The translations under genes were made by a program, and so were the position numbers. Positions 1-8,458 of a stretch of 11,853 nt of DNA are shown here, one piece after another. This stretch comes from Saccoglossus kowalevskii (lineage: Eukaryota; Hemichordata; Enteropneusta; Harrimaniidae), in assembly GCF_000003605.2 (NCBI RefSeq), contig NW_003151256.1:425267-437119 (forward strand), in the 5' to 3' direction. The notes beneath the pieces were generated by a model, which was not told the DNA's origin, did no database searches, and saw only the letters and a list, made by a program, of their open reading frames with translations. The first letter of the stretch is position 1; the number at the start of each line of letters is the position of its first letter.

Positions 1-274
1 AATACATGTATCCCAAAATCGGTAAATAATTATTTTTGTAGAGATGAGGTATTTAAGAATGAATTTTCAGTAATCGCAAGTCATAATGTTTTCATATTAG
101 TATTCTAAAGTATGGATAAATATAAATACAATTTTTGGCCATTGTTGATTTTCTTTGCTTTTGTCTGGGTGGAATGATAGCCACATTACCTAATACTGTA
201 TTACGTCATTTGAGAAGTTAGTTAGAAAATTAATCATCAATAAATACTTTAAATATTATTTAACCCTCGGACTA
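1..274. other. AT-rich flank, no gene recognised
   Basis: AT-rich sequence with stops in all frames and no motif I can assign. It could be unique flanking DNA or the eroded 5' UTR of the retrotransposon that follows. A 9-bp word, AACCCTCGG, occurs at the very end of this stretch and again about 17 bp later, next to the first in-frame ATG of the element's ORF1. No target-site duplication could be identified by eye. Confidence 0.5.
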
Positions 275-902
275 ATGAACCCTCGGAACATCGACCTGTG
301 ACCCCTGAAGGAAGTCAAACAGCTGATGGAGAAGGTAGCTACTCTGAAGTTGAAAAATGTTAATAAAGATAAAAAAATGTCTGCACTTGAAATTAAAATA
401 TATGAAATGGAGCAATACAGTAAGACGGATAACATTGTGATTTCTGATATGAATATAAAGCTATGCAGGGGTAGCAGCTGCCAGAGCTGAAAGAATTACA
501 GGCAACCACGGACTGGATAGACATGGTGATGTGACGAATGAATTTCCCGAGTCTCAATTCAAGTTATTGATTTCTTTTCACAAAAAATTAAATGTTAAGG
601 TAAAAGAGGTTGACTTAATCACATTTTCTAGCTAGAAGAAATCGATTAGGAAAACAAGATCTATATATCTAGTCGTATAAAATCTACTATAATGAAAAAC
701 AAAAAAACATCTTAAAGGAGGATCGGTGTACATAAATGAACATCTAAGGAGAAGGTCAGCTCTATTATTCAAATTGGCAAGGGCATTACGTGCTGTAAAG
801 AAGATAGCATCAACATGGACAAGAAATTGCAAGGTTTTTGTAAGAACAGTAGGAGAAGACGAACGGACTTTCATTATATCCCCACATAATGATTTCCAAT
901 GA
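275..902 (+). pseudogene. LINE ORF1 remnant (coiled coil, RRM-like part, basic C-terminal domain)
   Basis: In LINEs, ORF1 encodes an RNA-binding chaperone that packages the element RNA. The first frame opens at ATG 275 (MNPRNIDL), hits TGA at 299-301, and continues in the same frame through a heptad-rich Lys/Glu/Leu stretch containing MEQYSKTDNIVIS (about 311-460). That is the coiled coil plus the start of the RNA-binding domain typical of ORF1 proteins. A frameshift near 461 moves the reading to the frame that opens at 462 (YAGVAAARAERITGNHG) and runs to TAG 633-635. A further shift gives ARRNRLGK...YYNEKQKNIL up to about 716. The last part (717-899) reads VYINEHLRRRSALLFKLARA and later IASTWTRNCKVF, the conserved basic C-terminal domain, ending at TGA 900-902. 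The TGA at 299, TAG at 633 and frame changes near 461, 630 and 717 make it non-functional. The family assignment is secure; the RRM part is inferred from position. Confidence 0.85.
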
Positions 903-977
903 CTGACTTGAGTTTAGGCTAAAAGTGTATTCAGTGCCTGGTGTTAGTATCCTGTCAGGGTAGGTGATTAATTAACT

Positions 978-1259
978 ATGACATTCCTATGTAGTATAAG
1001 AAACAATAATGTTGGAGTAAACTCTATATAATGTGGTGTCTGTAATTCTATGGTACACCGTGAATGTGCAAATTTAACACATACAGAGCAGCAGGATTAT
1101 GATTTAAATGACTGGTTATGGTTTTGCCAGAAATCCAGATTAGAAATTTTCAATTTCAGTGGAATAGTTAATGAGGATTTTGATATGTTGTTCGGTATTG
1201 ACATACCTGATAATTTGTACAACATATACATTAAATGCACTGATTTGATTTTTTTTTAA
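978..1259 (+). other. PHD-type zinc finger at the N-terminus of ORF2 (broken)
   Basis: In the frame of ATG 978 the translation reads CSIR (Cys codon 990-992; the next expected Cys is Arg at 999-1001), then a TAA at 1029-1031 where Gln would fit, then CGVCNSMVHREC. That gives Cys at 1032 and 1041, His at 1056 and Cys at 1065. The closing pair follows as WFCQKS, where the last Cys is replaced by Ser. The spacing C-x2-C-x4..5-H-x2-C followed by W-x-C-x2-C is the Cys4-His-Cys3 PHD pattern found in some LINE proteins. Two of the eight metal ligands are lost and one stop lies inside the finger. The frame ends at TAA 1257-1259. The role of such fingers in LINEs (nucleic-acid or chromatin contact) is not established here. 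Confidence 0.75.
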
Positions 1260-1391
1260 ATTAAATACACAGAATATAATGTTAATAATTATGCTATTGA
1301 TATACCAAGATAATAACTTTCAATAATTTTAATATCGACTTTCAATATTATATGGATAACCAGTTTATAATGTTAATTACTGGTGTGAATA

Positions 1392-2062
1392 ATGGATAAT
1401 GGTTTGTCATTTATACATTTTAATTGTAGAAGTATATATGCCAATTTTAAGAATGTTATCAATTATTTGCAAGAACTAAATCATGATTTTGACATTATAG
1501 AATTATCTGAAACATAGTTAAAAAAACAATGAAACAGCATTCAATATTCAAAATTATAATTGTTATACTGCTACAAGAAACTATAAGTCTGGGGCAGGGT
1601 TGCATTATTTATTATGAATACTTTGGATTGCGGAAAGATTTTGGATAAATCATTTTATATAAATAATATAATGGAATGTGTAATTGTTGAGCCTTTGATA
1701 AATAATAATAAGGTATGCATACCATGTATTTATCGTATTACGGGAATAGATATTAATGAATTTAACACTCAGTTGAACAATTGTGTTGATTCACTAAAAA
1801 GCGAAGAAGGTGTATATATGTGGAGATTTTAATATAGATTTGTTGAAGTGCGAAAATAGCATGGGTTCTAAATATTTTATAGATTTGATGTATAGTAATG
1901 GAATGTTTCCTCTGATTACTAAACCCACTAGAATTACTGATTATAGTGGTACTTTAATAGATAATATATTCACCTCCGAAATAAAGCAAAACATTAAATG
2001 CTGTATATTAATTAATGATATTACAGATCATTTTCCAGTGTTTGGTATGGTTTGCCTTGATT
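1392..2062 (+). other. APE-type endonuclease domain of ORF2 (frameshifted)
   Basis: The domain opens FIHFNCRSIYANF at 1410-1448, the conserved N-terminal strand with the metal-binding Asn, and reaches DIIELSET followed by TAG at 1515-1517 where the family has Trp (ETWL). One extra A at about 1521-1526 shifts the frame to NNETAFNIQNYNCY. A missing G near 1601 shifts it again into the piece opening at ATG 1614 (MNTLDCGKILDKSF). Another shift near 1808 leads to VYICGDFNIDLL (GDFNID at 1822-1839, catalytic Asp/Asn) and finally NDITDHFPVF (Asp-His pair at 2026-2031, the usual SDH motif with Thr for Ser). All main catalytic motifs can still be read, spread over three frames. Confidence 0.88.
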
Positions 2063-2328
2063 TACAAAGGGATGATAAAGTATATAGAGGAACTGTATAC
2101 AAATGAATATATTAAAATTATCAAAATGTTTGAGGAAAAGCTTGACAAAGTTGATCGGAATGTTATTTTATGTTTAGATAATCCTGATACAGCATATGAG
2201 TTATTTATTGAGATTATTACTGAAATATATGATAAATATTGTTATGTAAGACACATTAGAGTAAAAACAAATTAATAAACAAGTAAACAATGGATGACAA
2301 GTAGTTTACAAAATGCATGTAATAAGAC

Positions 2329-3262
2329 AACATGCTGTACAGGGCTTTTCTTAAGTATAGAACTGAAGCCGCAAATATATATAAAAGGTATAAAAATAGA
2401 TTAGTTAAGGTGTTGAGAAACGCAGAGAAGCTTTACTATAGCCAAACATGAGCTACAAATGTTAATGATATGAAAAGAACATAGAAAGTTTTGAATAGTA
2501 TTATAAATAAAAAAATGAGTTATTCAGGTGTACCAAATAGGTTTGAAAGTGATGGTGATGTAATTGATAATAAGTCTCATATTGCTACGGGATTTAATAA
2601 TTATTTTGTAAATGTGGGGTCTGATTTGGCTAGTTAAATTGCTTCTATAAATGTAGATTTTTGTAAGTATATGAGTATGCCTATATTTACACACGGTGTA
2701 ACACCTGAAGAAATTGGGACGTCAACATTTAAAAGCAAAAATCCCAGGGGATATGATGGAATAAATATGCAAATTGTGAAATCTGTCATATATTCAATGG
2801 CAACACCTTTCGCACACAAATTTTATAGATCATTACTGCAGGAATATTTCCCAACTGTATGAAAATTGCTAAAGTGGTGCAAATTTTTAAAGCTGGTGAA
2901 AAATTATAGCTCAGTATCACTACTGCCTTTTTAATAATAGGCTATTCAATTTTATTGACCATAAGGACAGTTTGGATTCAGGAGAAAAAAATTCAACAAC
3001 TTTAGCTTTATTTAATTTGATGGAAGAATTTACAAATGCAAGGGATGATTCTACAAATTTGGTTGGGGTCTTTATAGACCTGAAGAAGGACTTTGATACG
3101 ATATATCACACATTACTTGTTATGAAACCAAATGGTATGGGATAAGGAGCATTGCGTCAGATTGGAATTGTAATTACTTAGGATATAGAAAACATTTGGT
3201 ATTAATGCTTAAAAGAAATTTTTTATGGCCTGTCCCAGGGTTCAATCCTGATGTTCTGTAAA
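2329..3262 (+). other. EN-RT linker and reverse transcriptase fragment, catalytic box deleted
   Basis: From 2329 one frame reads NMLYRAFLKYRTEAANIY and onward into FNNYFVNVGS, broken by TGA 2449, TAG 2482 and TAA 2635. It continues as KNPRGYDGINMQIVKS (about 2734-2781), the start of the RT fingers. After a shift near 2855 come CMKIAKVVQIFKAGEK and then NYSSVSLLPF (NYRPVSLLP in the family). From 2993 an open frame reads STTLALFNLMEEF and FIDLKKDFDTI. The Asp of RT motif A is at 3077-3079, but the usual Ala before FD is Asp (3089). SQGSIL at 3228-3250 is RT motif B. The YADD/FADD motif C that should follow is missing, so this copy could not polymerise DNA. Confidence 0.9.
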
Positions 3263-3304
3263 GCCCTAAGACGTAAACATACATCTTAAGAGCCTGAACA
3301 TGTG

Positions 3305-3384
3305 CAGACATGGTTTGAAGTAAATAAGTTTTGTTTACATTTGTTAAAACAAATTACATCATATGTTATTGAGTGGTGGAATAG
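3305..3384 (+). other. Post-RT fragment of LINE ORF2 (WFEVNK)
   Basis: Reading EHVQTWFEVNKFCLHL from about 3305, then after a one-base shift KTNYIICY to a TGA at about 3378. This matches the conserved WFxxNKLxLNxxKTxYIxF segment that follows the RT palm in this LINE group. It sits only about 55 bp after SQGSIL, whereas intact elements have roughly 60-80 residues between the two. This places an internal deletion at about 3250-3305. A weaker trace further down (HSNN..RNAS.. at about 3484-3520) could be the element's C-terminal HxYNTRNAS-like motif, but that is uncertain. Confidence 0.75.
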
Positions 3385-3580
3385 CAGATACAAATAGCCA
3401 TACAAAACCTATTTTTTATAAGTTTAAAACCTTAAATAAATATTTATTGAATTAAGGACAGGTATTAGTTTTTTTTTGATCCAGACATTCTAATAACACA
3501 TTGGTTCGAAATGCGTCTAGATCATTAGTTTTTGGCAGAGAGCTTATAATAATTCGTTCCATCAAACTGTTTTCTGAATA

Positions 3581-4439
3581 AGGTGACGTCATGGCCACAC
3601 AATTATGCATTGAATTATGCCACCTTCGACGGTCAATGACATATATACCATAACATTCACCCACAAGTCTCTAGTTGGAGTCTCTGACTTAGTTTAATTT
3701 CTTTTCACTCAAGTTTGCAAGTACTACTGGTATAATGTCGGTTGATTTAATTAGGAAATGGCCTACCTATAAGCACTTTTCTGATACATTTATGTCCCCG
3801 TAAAACAGAGCTAAGTGCACAAAAGAATCATTTGGATGTCACATAACTATAGAAGAGTCATGTGTACATCACAACATTTTCATTTGAATTATTTTATTTT
3901 ATTTCATTAAAATTATACCAATTAATTATTATTATTAATTAAAACTTATGTATGTCACATAAATAATTACAAACTTATAAATTTATATTACATATGAAAT
4001 TATATTAAAAAAATTGGAATATAAATTGTAATGATCGCCACGGTCGCCACATTGTACATATGTATTGTTTGAATCCATCAACGGGAATAACCTGGTGACA
4101 CACTATTGCCAAATAATGCAATAGTTCAACTAAATTAGTATAAGGAATTAATAATAATCGCAGATATAGAAGGCTGGGTAGAAAAAAGAAAAGGGTTTGC
4201 CTTTGCACACCACCCTAAACCTACCCTTACTCTCCAGCAGTCTCAAATTTAATAGTATATAATCCTCCTAAGGACACATATAGTTATCTAAACGACACAC
4301 ACAACCTTTACCCAGATTTCGGCCTATGGATCACTAGCTACAATTAAACACGACAATGCAAACACTTGATAAGCAGAGCTATTTTATTTTACACACATAA
4401 ATTACGGAGTCAAGTACCTGCAATCAAAATATATAATCA
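3581..4439. other. AT-rich intergenic stretch, no gene recognised
   Basis: No coding segment, RNA gene or repeat copy could be supported on either strand. About 3885-4020 is very AT-rich, with runs of ATT and AATT units. A palindromic TGACGTCA (CRE-like word) lies at 3584-3591, but one such 8-mer is not evidence of a control region. Open frames here on the minus strand (4005-4208) show no recognisable motif. Confidence 0.5.
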
Positions 4440-4459
4440 AGATATATGGGTCTCATATA

Positions 4460-4680
4460 AACAAAGATGGCGACTTTGACTGTTGGACAGATCAACAAGT
4501 ACTAACTGAGACGTTACTAAGCCTTAAGGTATTTTTTAGGTGATTGGTAGGTATCGAAGTCGCGCCCAGGTCAAACCTCATACTTGTGATTTTCATTAGA
4601 AGAGCGCATTGGATTGTGGAAACATCACTGTTTATCAACACAAATGTCGCACATGCGCAGCGCGACGACTGCCACCATTT
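4460..4680. promoter_or_regulatory. Possible CpG-bearing promoter-like patch (YY1-like and NRF1-like words)
   Basis: Within otherwise AT-rich DNA this stretch clusters CpG dinucleotides (TCGAAGTCGCGCCC at 4555-4568; ATGTCGCACATGCGCAGCGC at 4644-4663). AAAGATGGCGAC at 4463-4474 matches the core of the YY1 site (AAGATGGCG). CACATGCGCA at 4649-4658 is one mismatch from the palindromic NRF1 site built on GCGCATGCGC. GCATTGG near 4606-4612 carries an inverted CCAAT. Such a trio is common in TATA-less housekeeping promoters of animals. No gene starting here on either strand could be identified, so the call rests on sequence words alone. It may be chance. Confidence 0.25.
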
Positions 4681-4689
4681 AAATAACAA

Positions 4690-5434
4690 AGAGCATTATC
4701 ACATATTATAACAGTTCGAAAAATGAAACTAAATTTAACTAAAACTTACTGGTATTGACAATGTTAGGAAAGTTGACCCAGCTAACTACTCATCCTAATT
4801 ACATCTCTGCCCTTTCTTGCCAAGGCTTACTTGTCTTGATGTCAAAAAAATAAAAGTAGAGAAGATTACTCTATTTGAGACGACACATCTAAGGGAGACA
4901 CGAGAAACGTATTCTTATACAACATGAGCTAGTTCTTGTTTAATTCGCGCAGCGGCTTTTTTCGGTACAGTATGTCCATGTATCTAGAAATTGTCTTTGA
5001 TGATGATTTTGTTGTTGTAAACCACAATATTTTTTAAACATTTCAAAAACACGTTTCGTTTAATATTACCCACAATTCGTTGGAGCATATGTATACAACT
5101 GGAATTGATCTCAAACACGGTTATACCTAGTTTATTGAACATCTGCGAAAACGCTACATATGTGATACAAATTAAAATATAATGTTGATGATGTAGTTTG
5201 AATTCATTTATAATGGTTTTAATTTGATCCGCTTACATCAGTTCACTATTGTATAATACACACATTGATGTACAAACACTGCTTCTGCATATTATAAAAC
5301 CATCTACCAATGACAAGACCACAATCAGTCACGTGATAAATGTATGGTACGAGGCATATGTATAACAAGAAGGCGGAAACTTACTTCAAGTCTGCACCGT
5401 ACATATCTGGTAAGTCACACAGTCTCACAGAGAG
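4690..5434. other. Intergenic stretch, no gene recognised
   Basis: AT-rich DNA between the CpG-bearing patch and the first copy of the local duplication. I see no coding motif, structured RNA or second copy of any part of it within the window. A CACGTG E-box word lies near 5332. Nothing else supports a feature. Confidence 0.5.
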
Positions 5435-5852
5435 ATACAATAATATGAGCTTGTATGACACGTCTTTAATTAATTGGCTTTGATTCTGTCCGTCTTTCAT
5501 CTTCTGTTAAATCAACTGGTGTTAAGTTGAAACCACCTTACGCCTTGAGTAAAACGCCTTGTCCTGTTATTAAAACACAGCGGTACCGCGTGACTGTATC
5601 AGCTGCAGACTGGCGTCTAACGGAGTTGAGTTCAGCGACCTATGAATGTAGCCTTGTTTTGAAAGCTGTCCTTTTATTGAATAGCACTTGGATTCGTCTT
5701 AACATGTAGTAACCGACTCTCGCGAAAACAACACATCGCTTTATGCGGCCTATGGGGCTAAGAATCTAATGCTTTGTGTGTAGTAACCATTGATGGTGTA
5801 TTATTTTTGGCTGGCTCCGTTTCAATCTCACGGGAGGTTAAGGGACGAAATG

Positions 5853-5883
5853 TATAAATAACCGTCTGTCGGTGACGCTTCAA
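5853..5883 (+). promoter_or_regulatory. TATA-Inr core promoter, copy A (inferred)
   Basis: TATAAATA at 5853-5860 is followed 29 bp downstream by TTCAATT with the putative start A at 5882. That is the spacing expected for a TATA-driven RNA polymerase II promoter. The word and spacing are kept in copies B and C. The block upstream, including CTCTCGCGAAAAC at 5717-5729, is almost identical to copy B over more than 100 bp. Promoter function is inference. Confidence 0.4.
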
Positions 5884-6544
5884 TTACATTGATTTTGAAA
5901 GTAAAATATAAAATCTGGGTCGATCGGGGTGATGATCCGCATTGTAATGTAAACAATTAATAGGTGTCTTTCAATAGGTAAAATATGATAAAATTGATGC
6001 AATACAATTTCAAATCGTACAGCCCGGATTATTATCCAACATATTTTGTTTTTAACCCCTGATGCGGATAGTAGTTTTGAACGGATGGATAAATCATGTA
6101 TGATAATATGACATTCATTTTAACTCGCATATACAGATTATATTGATACATAGTTCAATTCAAAGATGCACTGTTATGGGACACGTATACATACAAAAGA
6201 CTTGTGCTCAAAATCAAAATGATCATTAAAAAGGGTTGCCAATTAATACAAAATATGTTACATATAATATACATCTTTACCTCTGCAATTTAATAAAAGT
6301 TATTCACTTTTTATTCCACTTTAATTTTATTCAATGTTTTCTTTTTTAGCCTGGAACTATTAGTTTTTTTAAATCGACAGAGGAGAGTAAGATTTGTTTT
6401 TGTGATGAATCAGATAGCAGTTCAAAAGTACAACCACTTTCATATCCAAAACCAATTACCTTATTTGCACTATTAGAGTTGAATCTCCAATGCAAGCGTA
6501 CATTAAACCATAAAAACTGCATGTATTGTATAGTAGATCTTTAA
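5882..6544 (+). pseudogene. Two-exon small gene, copy A (probably broken)
   Basis: The model uses a first exon from 5882, donor-like sites TAG|GTGTCT (GT 5964) or TAG|GTAAAA (GT 5978), a pyrimidine-rich acceptor ending AG at 6348-6349, and an exon-like block from 6350. The first ATG after the predicted start (5932) ends at TAA 5950-5952, because one base is missing compared with copy B. The exon-like block itself is open for 64 codons in one frame (6350-6541, TAA 6542-6544) and contains STEESKICFCDESDSSSK. Relative to copy B one T is lost from a T8 run, so its opening residues read PGTISFFK instead of SLELLVFFQ. The extra A near 6518 also changes the tail. Two or three indels against copy B suggest a pseudogene copy. 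The protein is not recognised. Confidence 0.3.
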
Positions 6545-6960
6545 AATATTACTTGAAATTCAAAATTGCTGCAACTTTATCATAAAAAGGACTGACCAAT
6601 GACCACTGTAATACTATCATCCCCCACTCACCAAACAGTTTTGAATGGTCACAAGATCAGATTCACCGATGTAATAATGTGCCAGTTTACACAATGAGGC
6701 CATATAATCAATATAATTTTATCAATTAAAACTTTTGGCCAATACTTGAATTTAACTCTAGAGGAGCACATCACAAAAAATAGCTGCAACCTCAGTAGGT
6801 AATTCAAAGCGCTCCCAAAAGCAGATGGCCTGGAAGAAGGTTGGGGGTAAGGTGAGTAAAGATTCAATTTGTAAAATGACAGATAATAACCCACAGTGAA
6901 TCTGATAAGTTTTACTACATTATACCATAATTACCTTGCACCTAAATGTGACAAGTTTAT

Positions 6961-7212
6961 CTATTGAAACTAGTAGGATGATAATCAACAAAACTGAACC
7001 AACAAAATTTCTCGTAGAAAGAGGTGCGCAGTCTAAACCCTACACAACTTTTAAAACGGGTAGAGAAGACAAAACTAAATGATGTTTGATACTGACTTCA
7101 AATTAGATGATACTACTGTTGAGAGGTTTCAAAACTATTATGTGTGTTTCTTATTTACACTTATTTGTGTTTACACTTAGTAACTAAAAGAACTCGTCAT
7201 GTAAGCAGGACA
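6961..7212. other. Unique spacer between repeat copies A and B
   Basis: About 250 bp with no counterpart elsewhere in the window and no coding motif seen. It separates the right end of copy A (6960) from the left end of copy B (7213). The A and B-C units are therefore not perfectly abutting. They either moved with different flanks or gained this DNA afterwards. Confidence 0.6.
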
Positions 7213-7778
7213 ATACAATAATTGGAGCTTGTGTGATGCATATGTAATTAATTGGTTTTGATTATGCCCATCTTTCACCTTTTGTTAAGTCACCTGGTGT
7301 TAAGTTGAAACCACCTTACGTCTTGTGTTAAACCACATTGTGTTAAAGTGAAACCGTCATCCAGCATTGCCAATATGCGTGTATGTTGTTTCTGAGTTTT
7401 TATCCTGTACTGAAACAGCCCCGAATATCCCTAGAGGACAGACGATTTATTATTTAAATGTTATTCAGGTGTTCGTGTTATTAAAACACAGCGGTACCAC
7501 GTGACTATATTAGCTGCAGACTGGCGTGTAACGGAGTGGGTTGGTTGAGTTCAGCGACCTTTGAATGTAGGCTTGTTTTGAAAGCTGTCCTTGTATTGAA
7601 TACCACTTGGAGTCGTGGAATGTCTTAACGTGTAGCAACCGACTCTCGCGAAAACAACACATCGCTTTATGCGGCCTATGGGGCTAAGAATCTAAAGCAT
7701 TGTGTGTGGTAACCATTCATGGTGTATTATTTTTGGCTGGCTCCGTTTCAATCACACGGGAGGTCAAGGGACGAAATG

Positions 7779-7809
7779 TATAAATAACCGTCTGTCGGTG
7801 ACGCTTCAA
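7779..7809 (+). promoter_or_regulatory. TATA-Inr core promoter, copy B (inferred)
   Basis: TATAAATA at 7779-7786 with TTCAATT 29 bp downstream (start A at 7808), identical to copy A in word and spacing. The upstream CTCTCGCGAAAAC block at 7643-7655 is kept, and CACGTG lies at 7498-7503. The first ATG after the predicted start is 7858-7860, giving a 50-nt leader. This ATG has G at -3 and is the one that gives the intact spliced frame. Confidence 0.42.
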
Positions 7810-7857
7810 TTACATTGATTTTTAAAGTAAAATCTAAAATCTGGGTCGATCGAGGTG

Positions 7858-8458
7858 ATGATCTCACAATGTAATGTAAACAATAGGTAACTTTCAATAG
7901 GTAAAATATGATAAAATTGACGCAATCCAATTTCTAATCGTACAGCCCGGATTACTATCCGCAACATATTTTGTTATTAACCCCTGATGCAGATAGTAGT
8001 TTTGAACGGATGGATAAATCATGTATGATATTATGACATTCATTTTAACTCGCATATACAGATTATATTAATACATAGTTCAATTCAAAGATGCACTATT
8101 ATGGGACATGTATACATACAAATGACTGGTGATCAGAATCAAAATGATCATTGAAAAGGGTTGCCAATTATGACAAAATATGTTACATATAATATACATC
8201 TTTATCTCTGCAATTTAATAAAAGTTATTCACGCTTTATTCCACTTTAATTGTATTCAATGTTTTCTTTTATAGCCTGGAACTATTAGTTTTTTTTCAAT
8301 CGACAGAGGAGGGTAAGATTTGTTTTTGTGATGAATCAGATAGCAGTTCAAAAGTAGAACCACTTTCATATCCAAAACCAATTACCTTATTTACACTATT
8401 AGAGTTGAATCTCCAATGCAAGCGTACATTAAACCATAAAACTGCATGTATTCTATAG
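7858..8458 (+). CDS. Hypothetical two-exon small protein, copy B (70 aa, spliced model)
   Basis: The model joins 7858-7886 to 8275-8458. The donor is AATAG|GTAACT (GT at 7887). The acceptor is TTTTCTTTTATAG|C (AG at 8273-8274), after a 388-bp intron. The split codon AG|C keeps the frame, and the product opens MISQCNVNNSLELLVFFQ, continues STEEGKICFCDESDSSSK, and ends NHKTACIL at TAG 8456-8458 (29 + 184 nt = 71 codons). A second donor-like site (GT at 7901) would leave an in-frame TAA, so only the first works. No signal peptide, membrane segment or known domain is clear. The one visible motif is Cys-Phe-Cys followed by an acidic/Ser run and a Leu-rich stretch. The start is chosen because it is the first ATG after the predicted TATA start. 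This is an inference from signals and frame; a chance alignment of signals remains possible. Confidence 0.28.

Larger units (their letters stand above)
978..3384 (+). pseudogene. LINE ORF2 remnant: PHD finger, APE endonuclease, reverse transcriptase
   Basis: ORF2 would encode the enzyme that nicks target DNA and reverse-transcribes the element RNA. Parts in order are the PHD-type finger (978-1259), a linker that stays readable (EYNVNNYAIDIP near 1270; NNFNIDFQYYMDNQF at 1322-1366), endonuclease (1368-2062), an EN-RT linker (2064-2637), reverse transcriptase (2638-3262) and a post-RT piece (3305-3384). The linker shows that the finger and the endonuclease once belonged to one protein. Lesions include TAA 1029, TAG 1515, TGA 2449, TAG 2482, TAA 2635, TAG near 2908 and TAA 3143. 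Frame changes lie near 1392, 1524, 1601, 1808, 2080, 2280-2330, 2855 and 2980. About 60 residues of RT are deleted after the SQGSIL motif. It starts 75 bp after the ORF1 stop, as in a two-ORF LINE. No activity is possible. Confidence 0.92.
275..3580 (+). mobile_element. Decayed non-LTR retrotransposon (LINE, APE type; ORF1 + PHD-EN-RT ORF2)
   Basis: What is seen: translated fragments in consistent order on one strand. They are an ORF1-like coiled coil and basic domain (275-902), a PHD-type zinc finger, an apurinic-like endonuclease with GDFNID and TDHFPVF motifs, a reverse transcriptase with NYxxVSLLPF, STTLALF and FIDLKK motifs, and a post-RT WFEVNK segment. What is known: this architecture belongs to LINEs of the Jockey/CR1-like side of the APE-endonuclease group, which copy themselves by target-primed reverse transcription. 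The clade cannot be fixed without alignment. The copy is dead: at least seven frame changes, several nonsense codons, and loss of the RT YADD/FADD box. The 5' limit is set at the first in-frame ATG of ORF1. The 3' limit is uncertain (3384-3580), because no poly(A) tail, 3' microsatellite or target-site duplication stands out. Confidence 0.93.
5435..6960 (+). repeat. Segmental repeat, copy A (near full length, about 1.53 kb)
   Basis: This copy starts at ATACAATAAT (5435) and ends at GACAAGTTTAT (6950-6960). The left part matches copy B from 7213 and the right part matches copy C up to 9609. It therefore defines the full unit: upstream block with TCTCGCGA (5718-5725), TATA box, intron-like segment, exon-like block, and 3' flank. 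Relative to B it lacks about 133 bp (between 5542 and 5567). Relative to C its 3' flank has about 50 extra bp near 6875-6925. No terminal inverted repeats or target duplications were seen, so it reads as a segmental duplication rather than a transposon insertion. The orientation given is that of the putative promoter and exon. Confidence 0.95.

Noticed and set aside
632-874. 80-codon minus-strand frame
   Set aside because: It is the antisense of the LINE ORF1 C-terminal domain, which is well recognised on the plus strand (VYINEHL..., IASTWTRNCKVF).
3502-3513. GGTTCGAAATG as a tRNA B-box
   Set aside because: Lacks the closing CC, and no A-box or cloverleaf could be found around it.
3584-3591. 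TGACGTCA as a functional CRE
   Set aside because: A single palindromic 8-mer without other promoter signals or a gene nearby.
3452-3664. 70-codon minus-strand frame after the LINE
   Set aside because: No motif. A weak plus-strand trace of the LINE C-terminus (RNAS) over part of it is at least as likely.
5527-5709. Open frame in the upstream block of copy A
   Set aside because: No ATG start (begins at TTG), and the matching stretch of copy B carries indels that break it; better explained as promoter-side DNA.
6649-6894. 81-codon minus-strand frame in the 3' flank of copy A
   Set aside because: The matching part of copy C has a stop and frame changes, so the frame is not preserved between copies.
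5435-6960. Copy A as a DNA transposon or MITE
   Set aside because: The ends share only loose CTTGT-type words in inverted orientation; no convincing terminal inverted repeats or target-site duplication.
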